Assembly: GCF_004770895.1 (NCBI RefSeq)
Contig: NZ_RQHS01000018.1
Coordinates: 248,001-312,000, forward strand
From: Leptospira dzoumogneensis
GTDB taxonomy: Bacteria; Spirochaetota; Leptospiria; Leptospirales; Leptospiraceae
Length of the DNA: 64,000 nucleotides
Direction of reading: 5' to 3'
The translations under genes and the position numbers were made by a program. Numbering within the stretch: position 1 is the first letter of the stretch; each line of letters opens with the position of its first letter. Below, one piece after another: positions 53,583-63,371 of the stretch. Under the pieces are notes generated by a model that saw nothing but the letters and a program-made list of their open reading frames with translations, made no database searches and was not told where the DNA came from.

Positions 53583-54407
53583 TTAGTATTTCAGGGATTC
53601 CTTGAGCGTGTTTACGTTCTCTTTGTAGTTCTCATTACCCAATTGGTCGTTATAATCGAAAATTTTGGTAAATAATCTGTCGAACGAATCCAAATGTTTA
53701 ATGTAGAAAGTCTTTTTGAAAGAGTTACGGATAGGGTGGGTCTTAGTGTTCTCTACGTTAGCAAGAACATATTTACCGACACCTTTTTCGCTAGGAGTTT
53801 CTGGACGACCGCCTTCAGGATAACCGTTCTTTTGATAGAAAAGTTCGATCTTGTCGTTATGACCTGGTTGATCGTTTGGAGCCCTGTCGATGATCTCGGA
53901 AACCGATTTATCTTCGATTAGGAAGTTATTCTTATAAACTTTGCTGATAATTTTGCTGATCTTACGAGGAGGTTCCATTCTAGGATCCGGATCGTTAGTG
54001 TTCGGTCCTTCGAAGTAGATTTCCATATATTTGGAAAGTCCACCTTGAACGATCTTACCTTGTCCTCTTTCTTCGTCCTTAATGAAATCGTAAACTTCTA
54101 CACGGATACAGTTGTTTGCTACATCTTCTTGCGCGTTGCTGTTAGCAGGCACACATTCGTCGTTGTTTGCTTTTCCTTTGAAAAGAACGGTTCTGAACGG
54201 AAGAATACGTACTTTCATTTTCATGAGTACGGTATGACGTTTTAGTCTTTCGTTTAGAGCGGAAGCTCTCTGATCCAGACCTTTTTCAGTATCCAAAATG
54301 GCCGCACCAACTTGTTGGTCTTCCTTCTTTTGGCCTTGGTTGTCTTGAGCGTTGAGTAAGCCTGCGATTGAAAAAATTGCCAGGCAAAATGCGATTTTGC
54401 GTTTCAT
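53583..54407 (-). CDS. candidate flagellar-coiling protein (FcpB-like)
   Basis: The 274-residue secreted protein has a signal peptide (MKRKIAFCLAIFSIAGLLNA). A charged, strand-rich mature part includes HTVLMKMKVRILPFRTVLF, SKYMEIYFEGPNTNDPDPR and FYIKHLDSFDRLFTKIFDY. From memory it matches the Leptospira endoflagellar sheath protein FcpB (LIC11848), which coats FlaB filaments and gives their coiling; I cannot align it here. The gene lies near fliN and fliM. No membrane segment after the signal. Confidence 0.6.
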   Translation of the reverse strand: MKRKIAFCLAIFSIAGLLNAQDNQGQKKEDQQVGAAILDTEKGLDQRASALNERLKRHTVLMKMKVRILPFRTVLFKGKANNDECVPANSNAQEDVANNCIRVEVYDFIKDEERGQGKIVQGGLSKYMEIYFEGPNTNDPDPRMEPPRKISKIISKVYKNNFLIEDKSVSEIIDRAPNDQPGHNDKIELFYQKNGYPEGGRPETPSEKGVGKYVLANVENTKTHPIRNSFKKTFYIKHLDSFDRLFTKIFDYNDQLGNENYKENVNTLKESLKY

Positions 54408-54533
54408 TGTACCCTATTTCCTTGGTCTCTTCTGCGTTTAGGTTTCCCCGAAAGTCGGGAATACCCTGTCTCTAGTATCGGTAAAATAGACTCCCGATTA
54501 AATCCAAGACTTACATTTTCGCACGGAAAACGT

Positions 54534-55829
54534 TTATTTTCCGGATTTTGAACTGGTTTCCAGATACAGTTCATAGGGGGGAGGAGTCGGTTTCAATCCT
54601 TTTTCAATCAGGTTGGCCGCCCATCTCCTTTCCACAAAATCGCAGAAATCCCTTAAATCCCGGCCGGAATACGATCCTAATCGTTGCGAAATTGTTAAAC
54701 GCTCTGAATCCTGTAAATGTTTAGCATAATTTCCTAATATCGCAGCTCTTTCTTTTTCGTTAGGCAGTGGGAAGAATACGGATCTGTCGAATCTGGAAAC
54801 CAAGGCCTTGTCCAGGTCCTGTTTTCTGTTGGTGGCACCCAGGGTGATTGATTTTTGTCCCCCTTCGAAACCGTCCAGTTTTCGTAATAATACGGATAGA
54901 ATGTTCCGGGTTGCCTCGAATAAGCCGTCATCCCTGGACCCGGCCAAGGAATCTATTTCATCCAAAAATAAAAGACAGGAAGGAAATAGGGAAGCCACGT
55001 CGAAGACATAAGCCATATTCTGGGCGCTTTCCCCATAATATTTACTTAAAATAGATTCCACTGGAACATAGATGAGAGGGATTTCAGTCATACAGGAAAT
55101 CACCTTTGCCATCGTGGTTTTTCCCACCCCAGGTTCTCCTTCTAAAAGAATTGCCCTAGGTTTTGTTCTACCTGGGAATTTTCGTGTGAGTTTGGAAAGT
55201 TCCTCTAGGGTCTCAGGAGATTTGAGAGGAAGTATAATGGATTCTAATATTTGTCTTTTGACATCTTCATAACCTGCGATGGTCTCGAATGTCATCCAGT
55301 CTCCCTTCTTCTTTGCTTCTATTGGATCGAATACATCGATCCCTAGTCTAAGTAAAAGTTCTTTCGGATTCTGGACTGATTCTTGTTTGGAAAGTCTGAG
55401 ATATTTGAATAGATCGATTGCGGAAAAAATTTCCTCTCTATGGAAATCTCCCTTTTTAGTGATCTCAATTTTGCTTTGGTTCCTTCCCGCATAAAAACGG
55501 AACTTTGCATTGTCTAGAATATTTTTGGTTTCGAATAAATTCTCATTCAATGCTTGGAGACAAACATATCCGGGCTCGAATGTATGGATCCTTAGATTTT
55601 CTATATGATTGCGAACGATCTGGAGGCAGTCCAAAAGTTGGCTTTTGTCCGCACCTGGGATCGGGAATTCTATCCTTAGATCTTTTTTATCAGGTACAAA
55701 TGCGGGAAGTTCGGGGTCCTTGACTCCTAAACCCTTTAGTTCCGAATAGAGCAGGTTTTTTGCCTGGGTGAAATCCAGGATATTTCCGGAATTTCGGGGG
55801 AGGGGACTGGTCAAATCTTCAGGTTTCAT
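54534..55829 (-). CDS. AAA+ ATPase (Cdc48/FtsH-like module) with unknown N-terminus
   Basis: The ATG at 55829 has GGGAAGA close upstream and gives 431 residues. The N-terminal 180 residues are not recognised. Then an AAA module: Walker A LLEGEPGVGKTT at about 228-239, a pore loop KYYGES, Walker B LLFLDEIDSL with sensor residues in ATNRKQDLDKALVSRFDR and a second Arg finger-like R. Closest known types are p97/FtsH-like AAA proteins; no protease domain follows. 81 bases from divergent fliN. Confidence 0.85.
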   Translation of the reverse strand: MKPEDLTSPLPRNSGNILDFTQAKNLLYSELKGLGVKDPELPAFVPDKKDLRIEFPIPGADKSQLLDCLQIVRNHIENLRIHTFEPGYVCLQALNENLFETKNILDNAKFRFYAGRNQSKIEITKKGDFHREEIFSAIDLFKYLRLSKQESVQNPKELLLRLGIDVFDPIEAKKKGDWMTFETIAGYEDVKRQILESIILPLKSPETLEELSKLTRKFPGRTKPRAILLEGEPGVGKTTMAKVISCMTEIPLIYVPVESILSKYYGESAQNMAYVFDVASLFPSCLLFLDEIDSLAGSRDDGLFEATRNILSVLLRKLDGFEGGQKSITLGATNRKQDLDKALVSRFDRSVFFPLPNEKERAAILGNYAKHLQDSERLTISQRLGSYSGRDLRDFCDFVERRWAANLIEKGLKPTPPPYELYLETSSKSGK

Positions 55830-55910
55830 TCTTTCTTCCCTAGAATTTCTCTTGTATAATCTTTCGGTTCTGTCGAAGAATTTAGAAAGAACCTTTGGAG
55901 GCAAGTCCTA

Positions 55911-56426
55911 ATGGGTGAAGGCTCCCTTTCACAAGACGATATAGACGCATTACTAACCGGGTCCAGTCCTGGGGGCGGCGGCGGTGGCTCGGCTGATTTT
56001 AACCTGAGCGGAGAATTGGATTCACTATTAGGAGATTCCGGTGGGGCAGGCGCTTCTACTTCTCCGGCATCTGGAGGCGCTCCATCATTCGCAGATATTG
56101 CTGCGGCCTTGGGACCTTCTTCTACCCCGGCTCCTCCAAAAGCAAGTGCTCGTTCTAGTTCTGTTTCTTCCAATACCGCGAACCTAAATCTATTACTAGA
56201 TGTAAACGTCGCTCTTACTGTGGAATTAGGTAGGACCAATATGTACATTAAAGATGTTCTAGGTCTGAACGAAGGTGCAGTTGTAGAATTAGACAATGCT
56301 GTAGGCGAAGATCTGGATATTTTAGCAAACGGCAAACTGGTTGGAAAAGGAAAACTGGTTTTATTGGATGATTATTACGGGATTCGGATCACCGAGATAG
56401 TGGATCCTTCTAGAAGAATGCTCTAA
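55911..56426 (+). CDS. fliN: flagellar motor switch protein FliN (with FliM/FliY-type N-terminus)
   Basis: 171 residues. The C-terminal half is a SpoA/FliN domain (LLLDVNVALTVELGRTN, LDILANGKLVGKGKLVLLDDYYGIRITEI). The N-terminus carries LSQDDIDALL, the CheY/CheC-binding motif normally found on FliM and FliY, joined by a long Gly/Ser/Ala/Pro linker. So it may bind CheY-P in addition to forming the C-ring base. GGAGG precedes the ATG by 9 bases. Confidence 0.93.
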   Translation: MGEGSLSQDDIDALLTGSSPGGGGGGSADFNLSGELDSLLGDSGGAGASTSPASGGAPSFADIAAALGPSSTPAPPKASARSSSVSSNTANLNLLLDVNVALTVELGRTNMYIKDVLGLNEGAVVELDNAVGEDLDILANGKLVGKGKLVLLDDYYGIRITEIVDPSRRML

Positions 56427-56436
56427 GGTGAATGTT

Positions 56437-56463
56437 CGTATCCGGAAATCCATTCCGGATACG
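56437..56463. terminator. bidirectional hairpin after fliN
   Basis: CGTATCCGG/CCGGATACG with a 9-base loop then ATTTTGATCTTT. It separates convergent fliN and the SPFH gene. Confidence 0.75.
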
Positions 56464-56473
56464 ATTTTGATCT

Positions 56474-57400
56474 TTAAACCTTTTTGTCCTCGCTTCCGAG
56501 TACTGACTTCATCACAGATTTAAAATTAGATAGGTTTAGCGGAAGAACAAGTTCTGTTCCATCCTTTCCTAATTTTTCCACTTCTTTAATAAATCTCTGG
56601 GCGATCCTGAGTTTTACCGCTTCCTTTCCACCTTTTGTTTTGATGGATGCTGCCAGTAACTCGATACCTTTTGCGGTAGCAGTTGCAATGGATTCAATCT
56701 CAGCGGCTTGTCCTTCCGCCTCATTGATCCTTTTTTGTTTTTCACCCTCGGACTTATTGATCGCTTCTTCTTTAATACCTAAGGAGCGGTTGATCCTAGA
56801 ATCTCTATCTCCTTCTGAAAGGGATATCTGTGCCTTTTTGGAGATCTGAGCTTTTTTCTCTCTTTCCATCGCTTCGATCACGGATTTAGGAGGTGCGATG
56901 TTCACAATCTCATAACGATTGACTCGAACTCCCCAAGGTTCACCTGCTTGGTCTAAAACTTCTAGGATCTTACTATTGATCACTTCTCTGGTCTCAAAAG
57001 TTGTATCCAGATCCATTGTCCCGATGATCGCTCTCATAGTAGTTTGCACAAGTTGTGTAACTGCGAATCTATAATCTTCTATCCCGTAACTTGCTTTTTG
57101 GGGATCCAAAACTCTCAGATAAAGTATCCCGTCCATCTCTACCTTAACGTTGTCTTTAGTGATACAAGTTTGGGGAGGAACGTCTATCGCTTGCTCTTTT
57201 AGAGTATGATAATAAGCATCATAATCTATAAAAGGGATTAGAATATGAAACCCTGCGTGCAAGGTTCTGCTGTATTTTCCGAGTCTTTCTACAATGATAC
57301 ATTCCTGAGCGGAAACAATTCTCAAAGAACGATACAGTTTATATGCGAAGTAGAGTAAAAACCCGAGCCAGAATATCGATAAAAATACTGAAACAAACAT
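56474..57400 (-). CDS. SPFH/band-7 protein (stomatin/QmcA-like), first of two
   Basis: 308 residues: N-terminal membrane helix, then the SPFH domain (QECIIVERLGKYSRTLHAGFH, DVPPQTCITKDNV, VTQLVQTTMRAIIGTMDLD) and a coiled-coil tail with EREKKAQISKKAQISLSEG and many Ala/Glu. SPFH proteins form large cage oligomers on membranes that regulate proteases or membrane domains. It follows the second SPFH gene by 7 bases. Confidence 0.92.
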   Translation of the reverse strand: MFVSVFLSIFWLGFLLYFAYKLYRSLRIVSAQECIIVERLGKYSRTLHAGFHILIPFIDYDAYYHTLKEQAIDVPPQTCITKDNVKVEMDGILYLRVLDPQKASYGIEDYRFAVTQLVQTTMRAIIGTMDLDTTFETREVINSKILEVLDQAGEPWGVRVNRYEIVNIAPPKSVIEAMEREKKAQISKKAQISLSEGDRDSRINRSLGIKEEAINKSEGEKQKRINEAEGQAAEIESIATATAKGIELLAASIKTKGGKEAVKLRIAQRFIKEVEKLGKDGTELVLPLNLSNFKSVMKSVLGSEDKKV

Positions 57401-57407
57401 ATTGGTA

Positions 57408-58343
57408 TTACTCCTTCTCCGAATCCAGTCCTGGGAATTTGTTGGTCACCTTAGAGATACCTTCAAAGAAACCGACCACGTTTGCCATCTCTGTAGGAAG
57501 AACTGTGGTTTTTGATTTTTCTAGGATAATACCTAAACCAGCCAAATAATCCTCAGTGATCTGAAGATTCACTGCTTCTGTTCCGCCTTCATTTGCAGTC
57601 GCATCGGAGATAAGTTTGATCCCTTTTGCTTTTGCTTGGGCGATAAATTCGATCTCTTTGGCTTTACCTTCCGCCTCGTTTACCTTTTTGATCTTTTCAC
57701 CTTCGGACAAGTTGATCGCTTCCTGTCTTTCTCCCATGGAACGATTGATCCTAGAAGCTTTCTCACCTTCAGAGATAGTAATCTCGGCACGTTTTACACG
57801 TTCCGCTTTTACTTGTTCTTCCATTTCATGAAGAATTTCTTTAGGCGGGGAAATGTTTTTGATCTCGTAACGAGTTACCTTGATTCCCCAAGGATCTGTT
57901 GCCTCGTCCAATGCTCGAACCACGTTTGCATTGATATCATCTCTTTCGGAGAATGTATGATCCAATACCAATTTACCTATCTCGGAACGAAGAGTAGTTT
58001 GGGCCAACTGAATGGTTGCACTTCTAAAGTTCTCGATCTCGTAAGAAGCTTTGTAGGGGTCCATAACTTTGATGTACAGAATACCATCCACCAAAATGGA
58101 AACGTTGTCCTTAGTGATACAAGTCTGAGGAGGAATATCGATTGCGATCTCTTTCAGAAGTTGTTTGTATCTGATCTGGTCAATGATCGGGATCAAAAAA
58201 TGAAACCCTGCACCGAGTGCTCCACGGAACACTCCAAGTCTTTCCACAACAAAACAATAGTTTTGGGGAACTACAATACAAGTCTTCATTATGAGATAGA
58301 TTGCTGCTATAAAGATCAGCGTAAAAAATAGAAATGGGTCCAT
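57408..58343 (-). CDS. SPFH/band-7 protein (stomatin/QmcA-like), second of two
   Basis: 311 residues, about 45% identical by eye to the neighbouring SPFH protein (ENYCFVVERLGVFRGALGAG-like opening, IDIPPQTCITKDNV, LAQTTLRSEIGKLVLD). The tail differs (LEKSKTTVLPTEMANVV). Tandem duplicates probably form a hetero-oligomer. It lies just downstream of nfeD (32-base gap). Confidence 0.92.
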   Translation of the reverse strand: MDPFLFFTLIFIAAIYLIMKTCIVVPQNYCFVVERLGVFRGALGAGFHFLIPIIDQIRYKQLLKEIAIDIPPQTCITKDNVSILVDGILYIKVMDPYKASYEIENFRSATIQLAQTTLRSEIGKLVLDHTFSERDDINANVVRALDEATDPWGIKVTRYEIKNISPPKEILHEMEEQVKAERVKRAEITISEGEKASRINRSMGERQEAINLSEGEKIKKVNEAEGKAKEIEFIAQAKAKGIKLISDATANEGGTEAVNLQITEDYLAGLGIILEKSKTTVLPTEMANVVGFFEGISKVTNKFPGLDSEKE

Positions 58344-58375
58344 TTTGTAAGTTTCTAACTCCTATTTATTAATGA

Positions 58376-58846
58376 TTAAATTTCAGGAAGCTCGATCGGC
58401 TCCACGACAAATGTAAGATTTTCTCTCTCCAATATTCTGGCTCTTTTTCCGGCAGGGATACGTTTGGATTTGCTGATCGCATCCCATTCAGTTCCTTGGA
58501 ATACGACCCTTCCACCTTTCCGTTCTACAAGAATATCTTTGGAAACTAAAACGATCCTTCCCGGACCTTCTTCCGGATTGAGAGTCGCTCTTTCGGAAGA
58601 AGAAGGGAAAAATTTTCGAAGGAAACTCCCTCCTATCCAGATCAGAATTCCTGAAAGTGCCGCCCAGACGATTGCCTGGGTCCAAAATCCGATTTCAAAA
58701 AAATAGGAAATACTTCCTATAATTGCCGCAGAGAGTCCTAAAAAGAATACGAAGGTTCCAGGGACAAAAAGTTCGAGAAGCATGAGTAAGATCCCGGAGG
58801 CGATCCAAAGATAAGAGAGGTTATGTCCGTCTTGCAAAAAGTCCAT
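58376..58846 (-). CDS. NfeD-family membrane protein
   Basis: Start at 58846 gives 156 residues, two to four hydrophobic helices (LWIASGILLMLLELFVPG) and a soluble OB-fold (GRIVLVSKDILVERKGGRVV, TEWDAISKSKRIPAGKRARI). Short NfeD proteins anchor SPFH partners. The neighbouring SPFH pair fits this function. The frame is also open to 58891. Confidence 0.88.
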   Translation of the reverse strand: MDFLQDGHNLSYLWIASGILLMLLELFVPGTFVFFLGLSAAIIGSISYFFEIGFWTQAIVWAALSGILIWIGGSFLRKFFPSSSERATLNPEEGPGRIVLVSKDILVERKGGRVVFQGTEWDAISKSKRIPAGKRARILERENLTFVVEPIELPEI

Positions 58847-58917
58847 GGTTTTAGGTAGAAGAAGGGGGAAAAATTCTATTTTCAAAAACATTCCCGTCCA
58901 TATTCTTAGCGGGAGTG

Positions 58918-59355
58918 ATGAGAAAAATTTGGATTCGTCTCGGAATTGGACTGTTAGTCATATTCCTTGCTCTTCAGTTAATCCCCGTCCAACCTCCGTT
59001 GGGAAAGAATGCTAATGAAATCAAAACGGAAGAACGCGTCAAAAAGATTTTTCGAAAGTCTTGTTATGACTGCCATTCTGATTTAGTTCAATGGCCCTGG
59101 TATTCCAAGGTTTTTCCGGTTTCTTTATATATCTCCCATCATGTAGAAGAAGGCAGGGAAGAATTAAATTTTTCCGAATGGGAAAGTTTAAAACCGGAAA
59201 AAAAGGCGGATCTTGCGGAAGAAATCTTAGAAGAAGTGGAAGAAGGTCATATGCCTCCCAAGGATTATATTTTCTTACATTCTAATTCTAAACTGGATCA
59301 GGAAGAAATAGAGATCCTAAAAGACTGGCTCCAAACTTTTGCGGAAAATCAATAA
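58918..59355 (+). CDS. haem-binding-domain protein (PF14376-like)
   Basis: The 145-residue protein has an N-terminal membrane helix (IRLGIGLLVIFLALQLIPV) and a CYDCHSDLVQWPWYS motif: Cys-x-x-Cys-His haem c site plus the family's W-P-W-Y-S. HVEEGREELNFSEWESL completes the Haem_bd signature. Probably a periplasmic electron-transfer or haem-sensing protein. A GTG three bases upstream is an alternative start. Confidence 0.87.
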   Translation: MRKIWIRLGIGLLVIFLALQLIPVQPPLGKNANEIKTEERVKKIFRKSCYDCHSDLVQWPWYSKVFPVSLYISHHVEEGREELNFSEWESLKPEKKADLAEEILEEVEEGHMPPKDYIFLHSNSKLDQEEIEILKDWLQTFAENQ

Positions 59356-59373
59356 GGCATCGAAATCATTTTA

Positions 59374-60795
59374 ATGAACACACCTGAGGACAAGAGCGAA
59401 AAACTTTGGGGGGGAAGATTTAAAGAAAAAGCTTCTTCCATCATGGAAAGGATCGGAGAATCCATTTCCTTCGACCAAAAATTGTACAAAGAAGATCTAG
59501 AAGGAAGCAGGGCTCACGCACGGATGCTGGAAAGGATCGGCATCCTAAACTATCCGGAATTAAAAGAACTACTAGATGGATTAGACCAAGTAGAAGAAGA
59601 AATAGGATCCGGAAATTTCAAATTTAGTAGAGAGCTGGAAGATATTCATATGCATGTGGAATCCAGACTTACTGAACTGAAAGGAGAAGTCGGGAAAAAA
59701 TTACATACTGCCAGATCCAGAAACGACCAAGTCGCCCAAGATACGAGGCTCTATGTAAGAAATCGAATCCAAGAAATTCTAATCCGGCTCGATTCCTTGA
59801 GAGGCGCTCTATACGAACAGGCCTCTAAAAATATAGATACGATCATTCCAGGTTATACTCATTTACAAGTTGCGCAACCGATCCGTGCTTCTCATTTTTT
59901 ATTGGCCTATTTTTGGATGTTCACTCGAGACTTGGAGTTTTTTGAATTTGCAAAGAAGACTGCAAACATTCTGGTCCTCGGTTCCGGTGCAATGGCTGGA
60001 GTGAATTACCAAAACGACAGAGAGTTTTTGGCTTCTGAGTTAAAAGTGGATTCAATCTCTCCGAATAGTATGGATGGTGTTTCTAATAGAGATCATCTTT
60101 TGCAGTTCTTATTTGCCGCAGTCCAAACAATGTCCCATGCGTCTCGTTTTTGTGAGGATATCGTTCTATATTCTTCCCAGGAATTCGGTTTGGTAAAATT
60201 GCCGGATTCACTCACCACCGGATCTTCTATCATGCCCCAAAAAAAGAATCCGGATATTGCGGAGCTCATCCGCGGAAAATCAGCTAGGGTGGCGGGTAAC
60301 TTAAATCATCTCATCGGGCTTTTAAAGGGATTGCCTCTTACCTACAATCGTGATTTACAAGAAGACAAGTTAGCCGTTTTTGATGCTGTGGAAACCGTCC
60401 TATTGAGCCTGGAAGGTTTAGAAGCCATGGTTTCCGAAATGCAATTCAGACCGGAAAGGGGAGAAAGATCCTTGAAGGAAGGATTTGCAACAGCAACAGA
60501 CCTGGCAGACTTCCTGGTTGGAGAGAAAAAAGTCCCATTCAGAACGGCTCATGAACTGGTAGGAAGACTTGTCTCCGAATGTGTGGAAAGAAAAGAGAAT
60601 TTATTCACAATTTCAGAAGATATCAGAAAAGGAATTTCCCCATATTTTATCGGAGAAGAATATTCCAAGGCGGTAAGTCTGGAACTTTCTACGGATAAAA
60701 AATCCAGTTATGGCGGAACTTCCAGAACTAGACAGTTAGAACAATTGGAACTCGCGAAACAATCTATCAAATCAATCCAAAGGAATACGAAATGA
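59374..60795 (+). CDS. argH: argininosuccinate lyase
   Basis: The 473-residue enzyme of arginine synthesis has the family signature GSSIMPQKKNPD, along with HTARSRNDQVAQDTRLYVR and TEL segments. Normal length. Its stop overlaps the cyclophilin ATG by 4 bases (ATGA). Confidence 0.97.
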   Translation: MNTPEDKSEKLWGGRFKEKASSIMERIGESISFDQKLYKEDLEGSRAHARMLERIGILNYPELKELLDGLDQVEEEIGSGNFKFSRELEDIHMHVESRLTELKGEVGKKLHTARSRNDQVAQDTRLYVRNRIQEILIRLDSLRGALYEQASKNIDTIIPGYTHLQVAQPIRASHFLLAYFWMFTRDLEFFEFAKKTANILVLGSGAMAGVNYQNDREFLASELKVDSISPNSMDGVSNRDHLLQFLFAAVQTMSHASRFCEDIVLYSSQEFGLVKLPDSLTTGSSIMPQKKNPDIAELIRGKSARVAGNLNHLIGLLKGLPLTYNRDLQEDKLAVFDAVETVLLSLEGLEAMVSEMQFRPERGERSLKEGFATATDLADFLVGEKKVPFRTAHELVGRLVSECVERKENLFTISEDIRKGISPYFIGEEYSKAVSLELSTDKKSSYGGTSRTRQLEQLELAKQSIKSIQRNTK

Positions 60796-61670
60796 ATTAT
60801 AAGAATATAAAATCGAATTTAGCATGGTTTACGATTTTATTATTTTCCTTTGCCTGTAAGGCAAATCCGTATGCGGAACAAAGATATGTTCCGGAAGCAT
60901 ATAGCCCGGTCGACGTTGTAGTTAGAAAGGAAGAAAAACCTCGCGTTGTTCTTCCCGAAAAACCTGCAATCTATGCTCTGATAGAGACCACCCAAGGAAA
61001 CATGCTTTTCGAATTGTACGATAAGGATGCTTCTAAAACGGTCCAAAATTTTATAGATCTCGCGCAAGGAGAGAAGGAATTCACACTTCGTAACGGCCAA
61101 CCCCAAAAAAGGCCATTCTATGATGGATTAACATTTCATAGAGTGATCGAAGGTTTTATGATCCAAGGTGGATGTCCTTATGGAGACGGATCCGGAACTC
61201 CAGGATACAGATTTGCGGACGAGATCAATGCTGCAAGTTTAGGTCTAGACCAAGTTAAAGTAGGCCAGTCCCAATATTACACAGGTTATTTATACAGATA
61301 TATCGGTGGAGAACTTGGAATTCGCAGCCAAAGAGAAGCCGACGAAAGAAGAGAAGAGTTGGAAAGTAATTTGGAGAAGGCCAAAAATCTTTCCGTTATG
61401 GAAATCCTCTACAGATTAGGGTATCGTTATAATAATGTAGTTAAAAGTAAGAAGGCGATCAAAGGTGCTCTTGCGATGGCAAATGCAGGACCGAATACAA
61501 ACGGGTCTCAATTCTTCATTAACCAAGTAGACACCCCTCATTTGGACGGGTTACATACTGTTTTCGGACAGATCATCCAAGGTGCTGATGTAGTAGATAA
61601 AATAATCGCTTCCGGAAACGGTAAAACTACCATTCGCAAATTGTCCATCTACGATAAGAGGGCAAAATAA
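60792..61670 (+). CDS. cyclophilin-type peptidyl-prolyl isomerase lipoprotein
   Basis: 292 residues with lipobox-like LLFSFAC. A cyclophilin domain with GLTFHRVIEGFMIQGGCP, GPNTNGSQFFI and HLDGLHTVFGQII is split by a helical insertion of about 80 residues (QREADERREELESNLEKAK). Cyclophilins catalyse prolyl isomerisation; here it would work in the periplasm. Overlaps argH and the next gene (TAATG). Confidence 0.9.
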   Translation: MNYKNIKSNLAWFTILLFSFACKANPYAEQRYVPEAYSPVDVVVRKEEKPRVVLPEKPAIYALIETTQGNMLFELYDKDASKTVQNFIDLAQGEKEFTLRNGQPQKRPFYDGLTFHRVIEGFMIQGGCPYGDGSGTPGYRFADEINAASLGLDQVKVGQSQYYTGYLYRYIGGELGIRSQREADERREELESNLEKAKNLSVMEILYRLGYRYNNVVKSKKAIKGALAMANAGPNTNGSQFFINQVDTPHLDGLHTVFGQIIQGADVVDKIIASGNGKTTIRKLSIYDKRAK

Positions 61671-62278
61671 TGAGTACTTCCCTGGACCAAAATCCTATTT
61701 TTCTTTCGGTGGCCCGAGAGATACAGGGCTCCGGGTCCACGGGAAGAATATTAGAAAAACTTTCCGGATTGCAGGTGGATGACTCACGAGGTGGCGAAAT
61801 GTTCCCTGAGATCCGGAGCAAAAAAGACACCGCATGGGATTTTCGTTCAGTGATTTTACTCGTGCGTCTCATCCAACAAAACAGGCAATCAGTCAGCCAT
61901 TCTTACGAAGAAGCAATGGCACGTTACAGTAAGGTAAACAACCTGACTGCAAAACGAAAAGCAAACGAAGAAGAAGTAAGGCTGAAACAAACTCTTACGG
62001 ATTATATCTTAAAAATCGAATCCAATTTTGAAAGGAACGATAGGGCAGATGAGTCCATCCTAAAGGAGATCACCCGTTTTTTTGATAGTTTGGAATCCGC
62101 GGAAAAACTCTCCGAATCCAATATTGCCAGTTTGAATCTTTCTCCTAAGTCCGTGGCCCAAATCGGCCCAATTCTGGAAAAATACGAGGAATGTTACCAG
62201 GAATACAGTAAACTTAAACCTGTACTCGGGAGACTGATCCGGATCGCAGACTATATTATAGAAGACGCAGAAGGCTGA
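61670..62278 (+). CDS. hypothetical coiled-coil protein
   Basis: 202 residues, mostly helical, with long charged stretches (KANEEEVRLKQTLTDYILKI) and no signal. A Ser/Thr-rich opening is followed by SVILLVRLIQQNR. Family unknown; located before the fliM-linked secreted protein. The start codon overlaps the cyclophilin stop. Confidence 0.65.
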   Translation: MSTSLDQNPIFLSVAREIQGSGSTGRILEKLSGLQVDDSRGGEMFPEIRSKKDTAWDFRSVILLVRLIQQNRQSVSHSYEEAMARYSKVNNLTAKRKANEEEVRLKQTLTDYILKIESNFERNDRADESILKEITRFFDSLESAEKLSESNIASLNLSPKSVAQIGPILEKYEECYQEYSKLKPVLGRLIRIADYIIEDAEG

Positions 62279-62391
62279 AAGGCCTTAGTTTCCTACATAA
62301 TTTCCCGTATTTTTTAGTAGGTTTTGTCTCTTTTTGCCGAAATCTAAAAGAGGACCATAGATTTTGCGTCCACACGGACTGAAATTTTAGA

Positions 62392-63371
62392 ATGAAACGA
62401 ATTCTGATCATACTAATTCTTCTCAGCACATTCGGATTGGGATCATATCCCAACAGAAATGCAAGGGGAGAAGTTTCCGAAAATTATATCCAAGCCCAAG
62501 GCATAGTGGATATCAAACTTCCTAAAATGCAGTTCCGAGAAAAGGAACCTATCTCCGCTGTACTTTCCGTTCGGAATACTGGAAACGAGGTTTTAAGAAT
62601 TTTTCCGTATGGAAAAGATCTTCGTTCTTTCCAAGTAATCGTAAGAGATGAAGACGGAAGAACAGTCACAAGAATTGAAGAAGAAAGAAAACAGGATCCT
62701 GTCTTAAGAAGAAGGAATAAAGTAGAGAACCTGGTTGGTGACGAGGTCAAAGAGATCATTCTTCACAAGGACGAGACATTCTCCAAAGAGATCCGTATAG
62801 ACCATCTATACGAGTTAGAGCCTGGTAAAAAATATTTCGTAACCGCTTACTTCTATCCTAATATCTCCGAATATGGGGACCATTTTGTAAGATCGGAAAA
62901 CCATCCTTATTTCAGCGTGGAAGAACGTAAAAAAGACTGGGTGCTGCCTGGAGTTCCTTACCAAGATCCTGCAACAGACGGACTGGAACCTGAAGAAGTG
63001 ATCCATCTATTCTTAGGCGCCGAAAAAAAGAAAAACTGGAAACTCCATTTTAAATGGATCCATTTCCCTGAATACATACAAGCCTATGACAGATTTGCCA
63101 GAGATTGGCAGCAATCGGAAGAAGCCGAAAAAGATTTTGTTCTGGAAGAATTCAGAAATTATCTGGCGGAAAACAGATCCGGCGTGTTACAATATTATAA
63201 GATCCTGGGAATGGAAAAGGTGAATTCCAATCTTTCCAAAGTTAGAGTTGCAGTGGAAAGAAGAGTGAATAAGGTCCCTGTCCGATACGAATACGAATTT
63301 ACTTTAAGAAGAATGCCGGAAGAAAACGGAATGTTCTGGAAAGTGGCTAATCTATTAGCGAAGGTAAGAAA

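Noticed and set aside
55826..56335. 169-residue open frame on the minus strand
   Set aside because: Antisense of the FliN gene and its Gly-rich linker.
57636..58331. 231-residue open frame on the plus strand
   Set aside because: Shadow of the second SPFH gene; composition and lack of ribosome site argue against coding.
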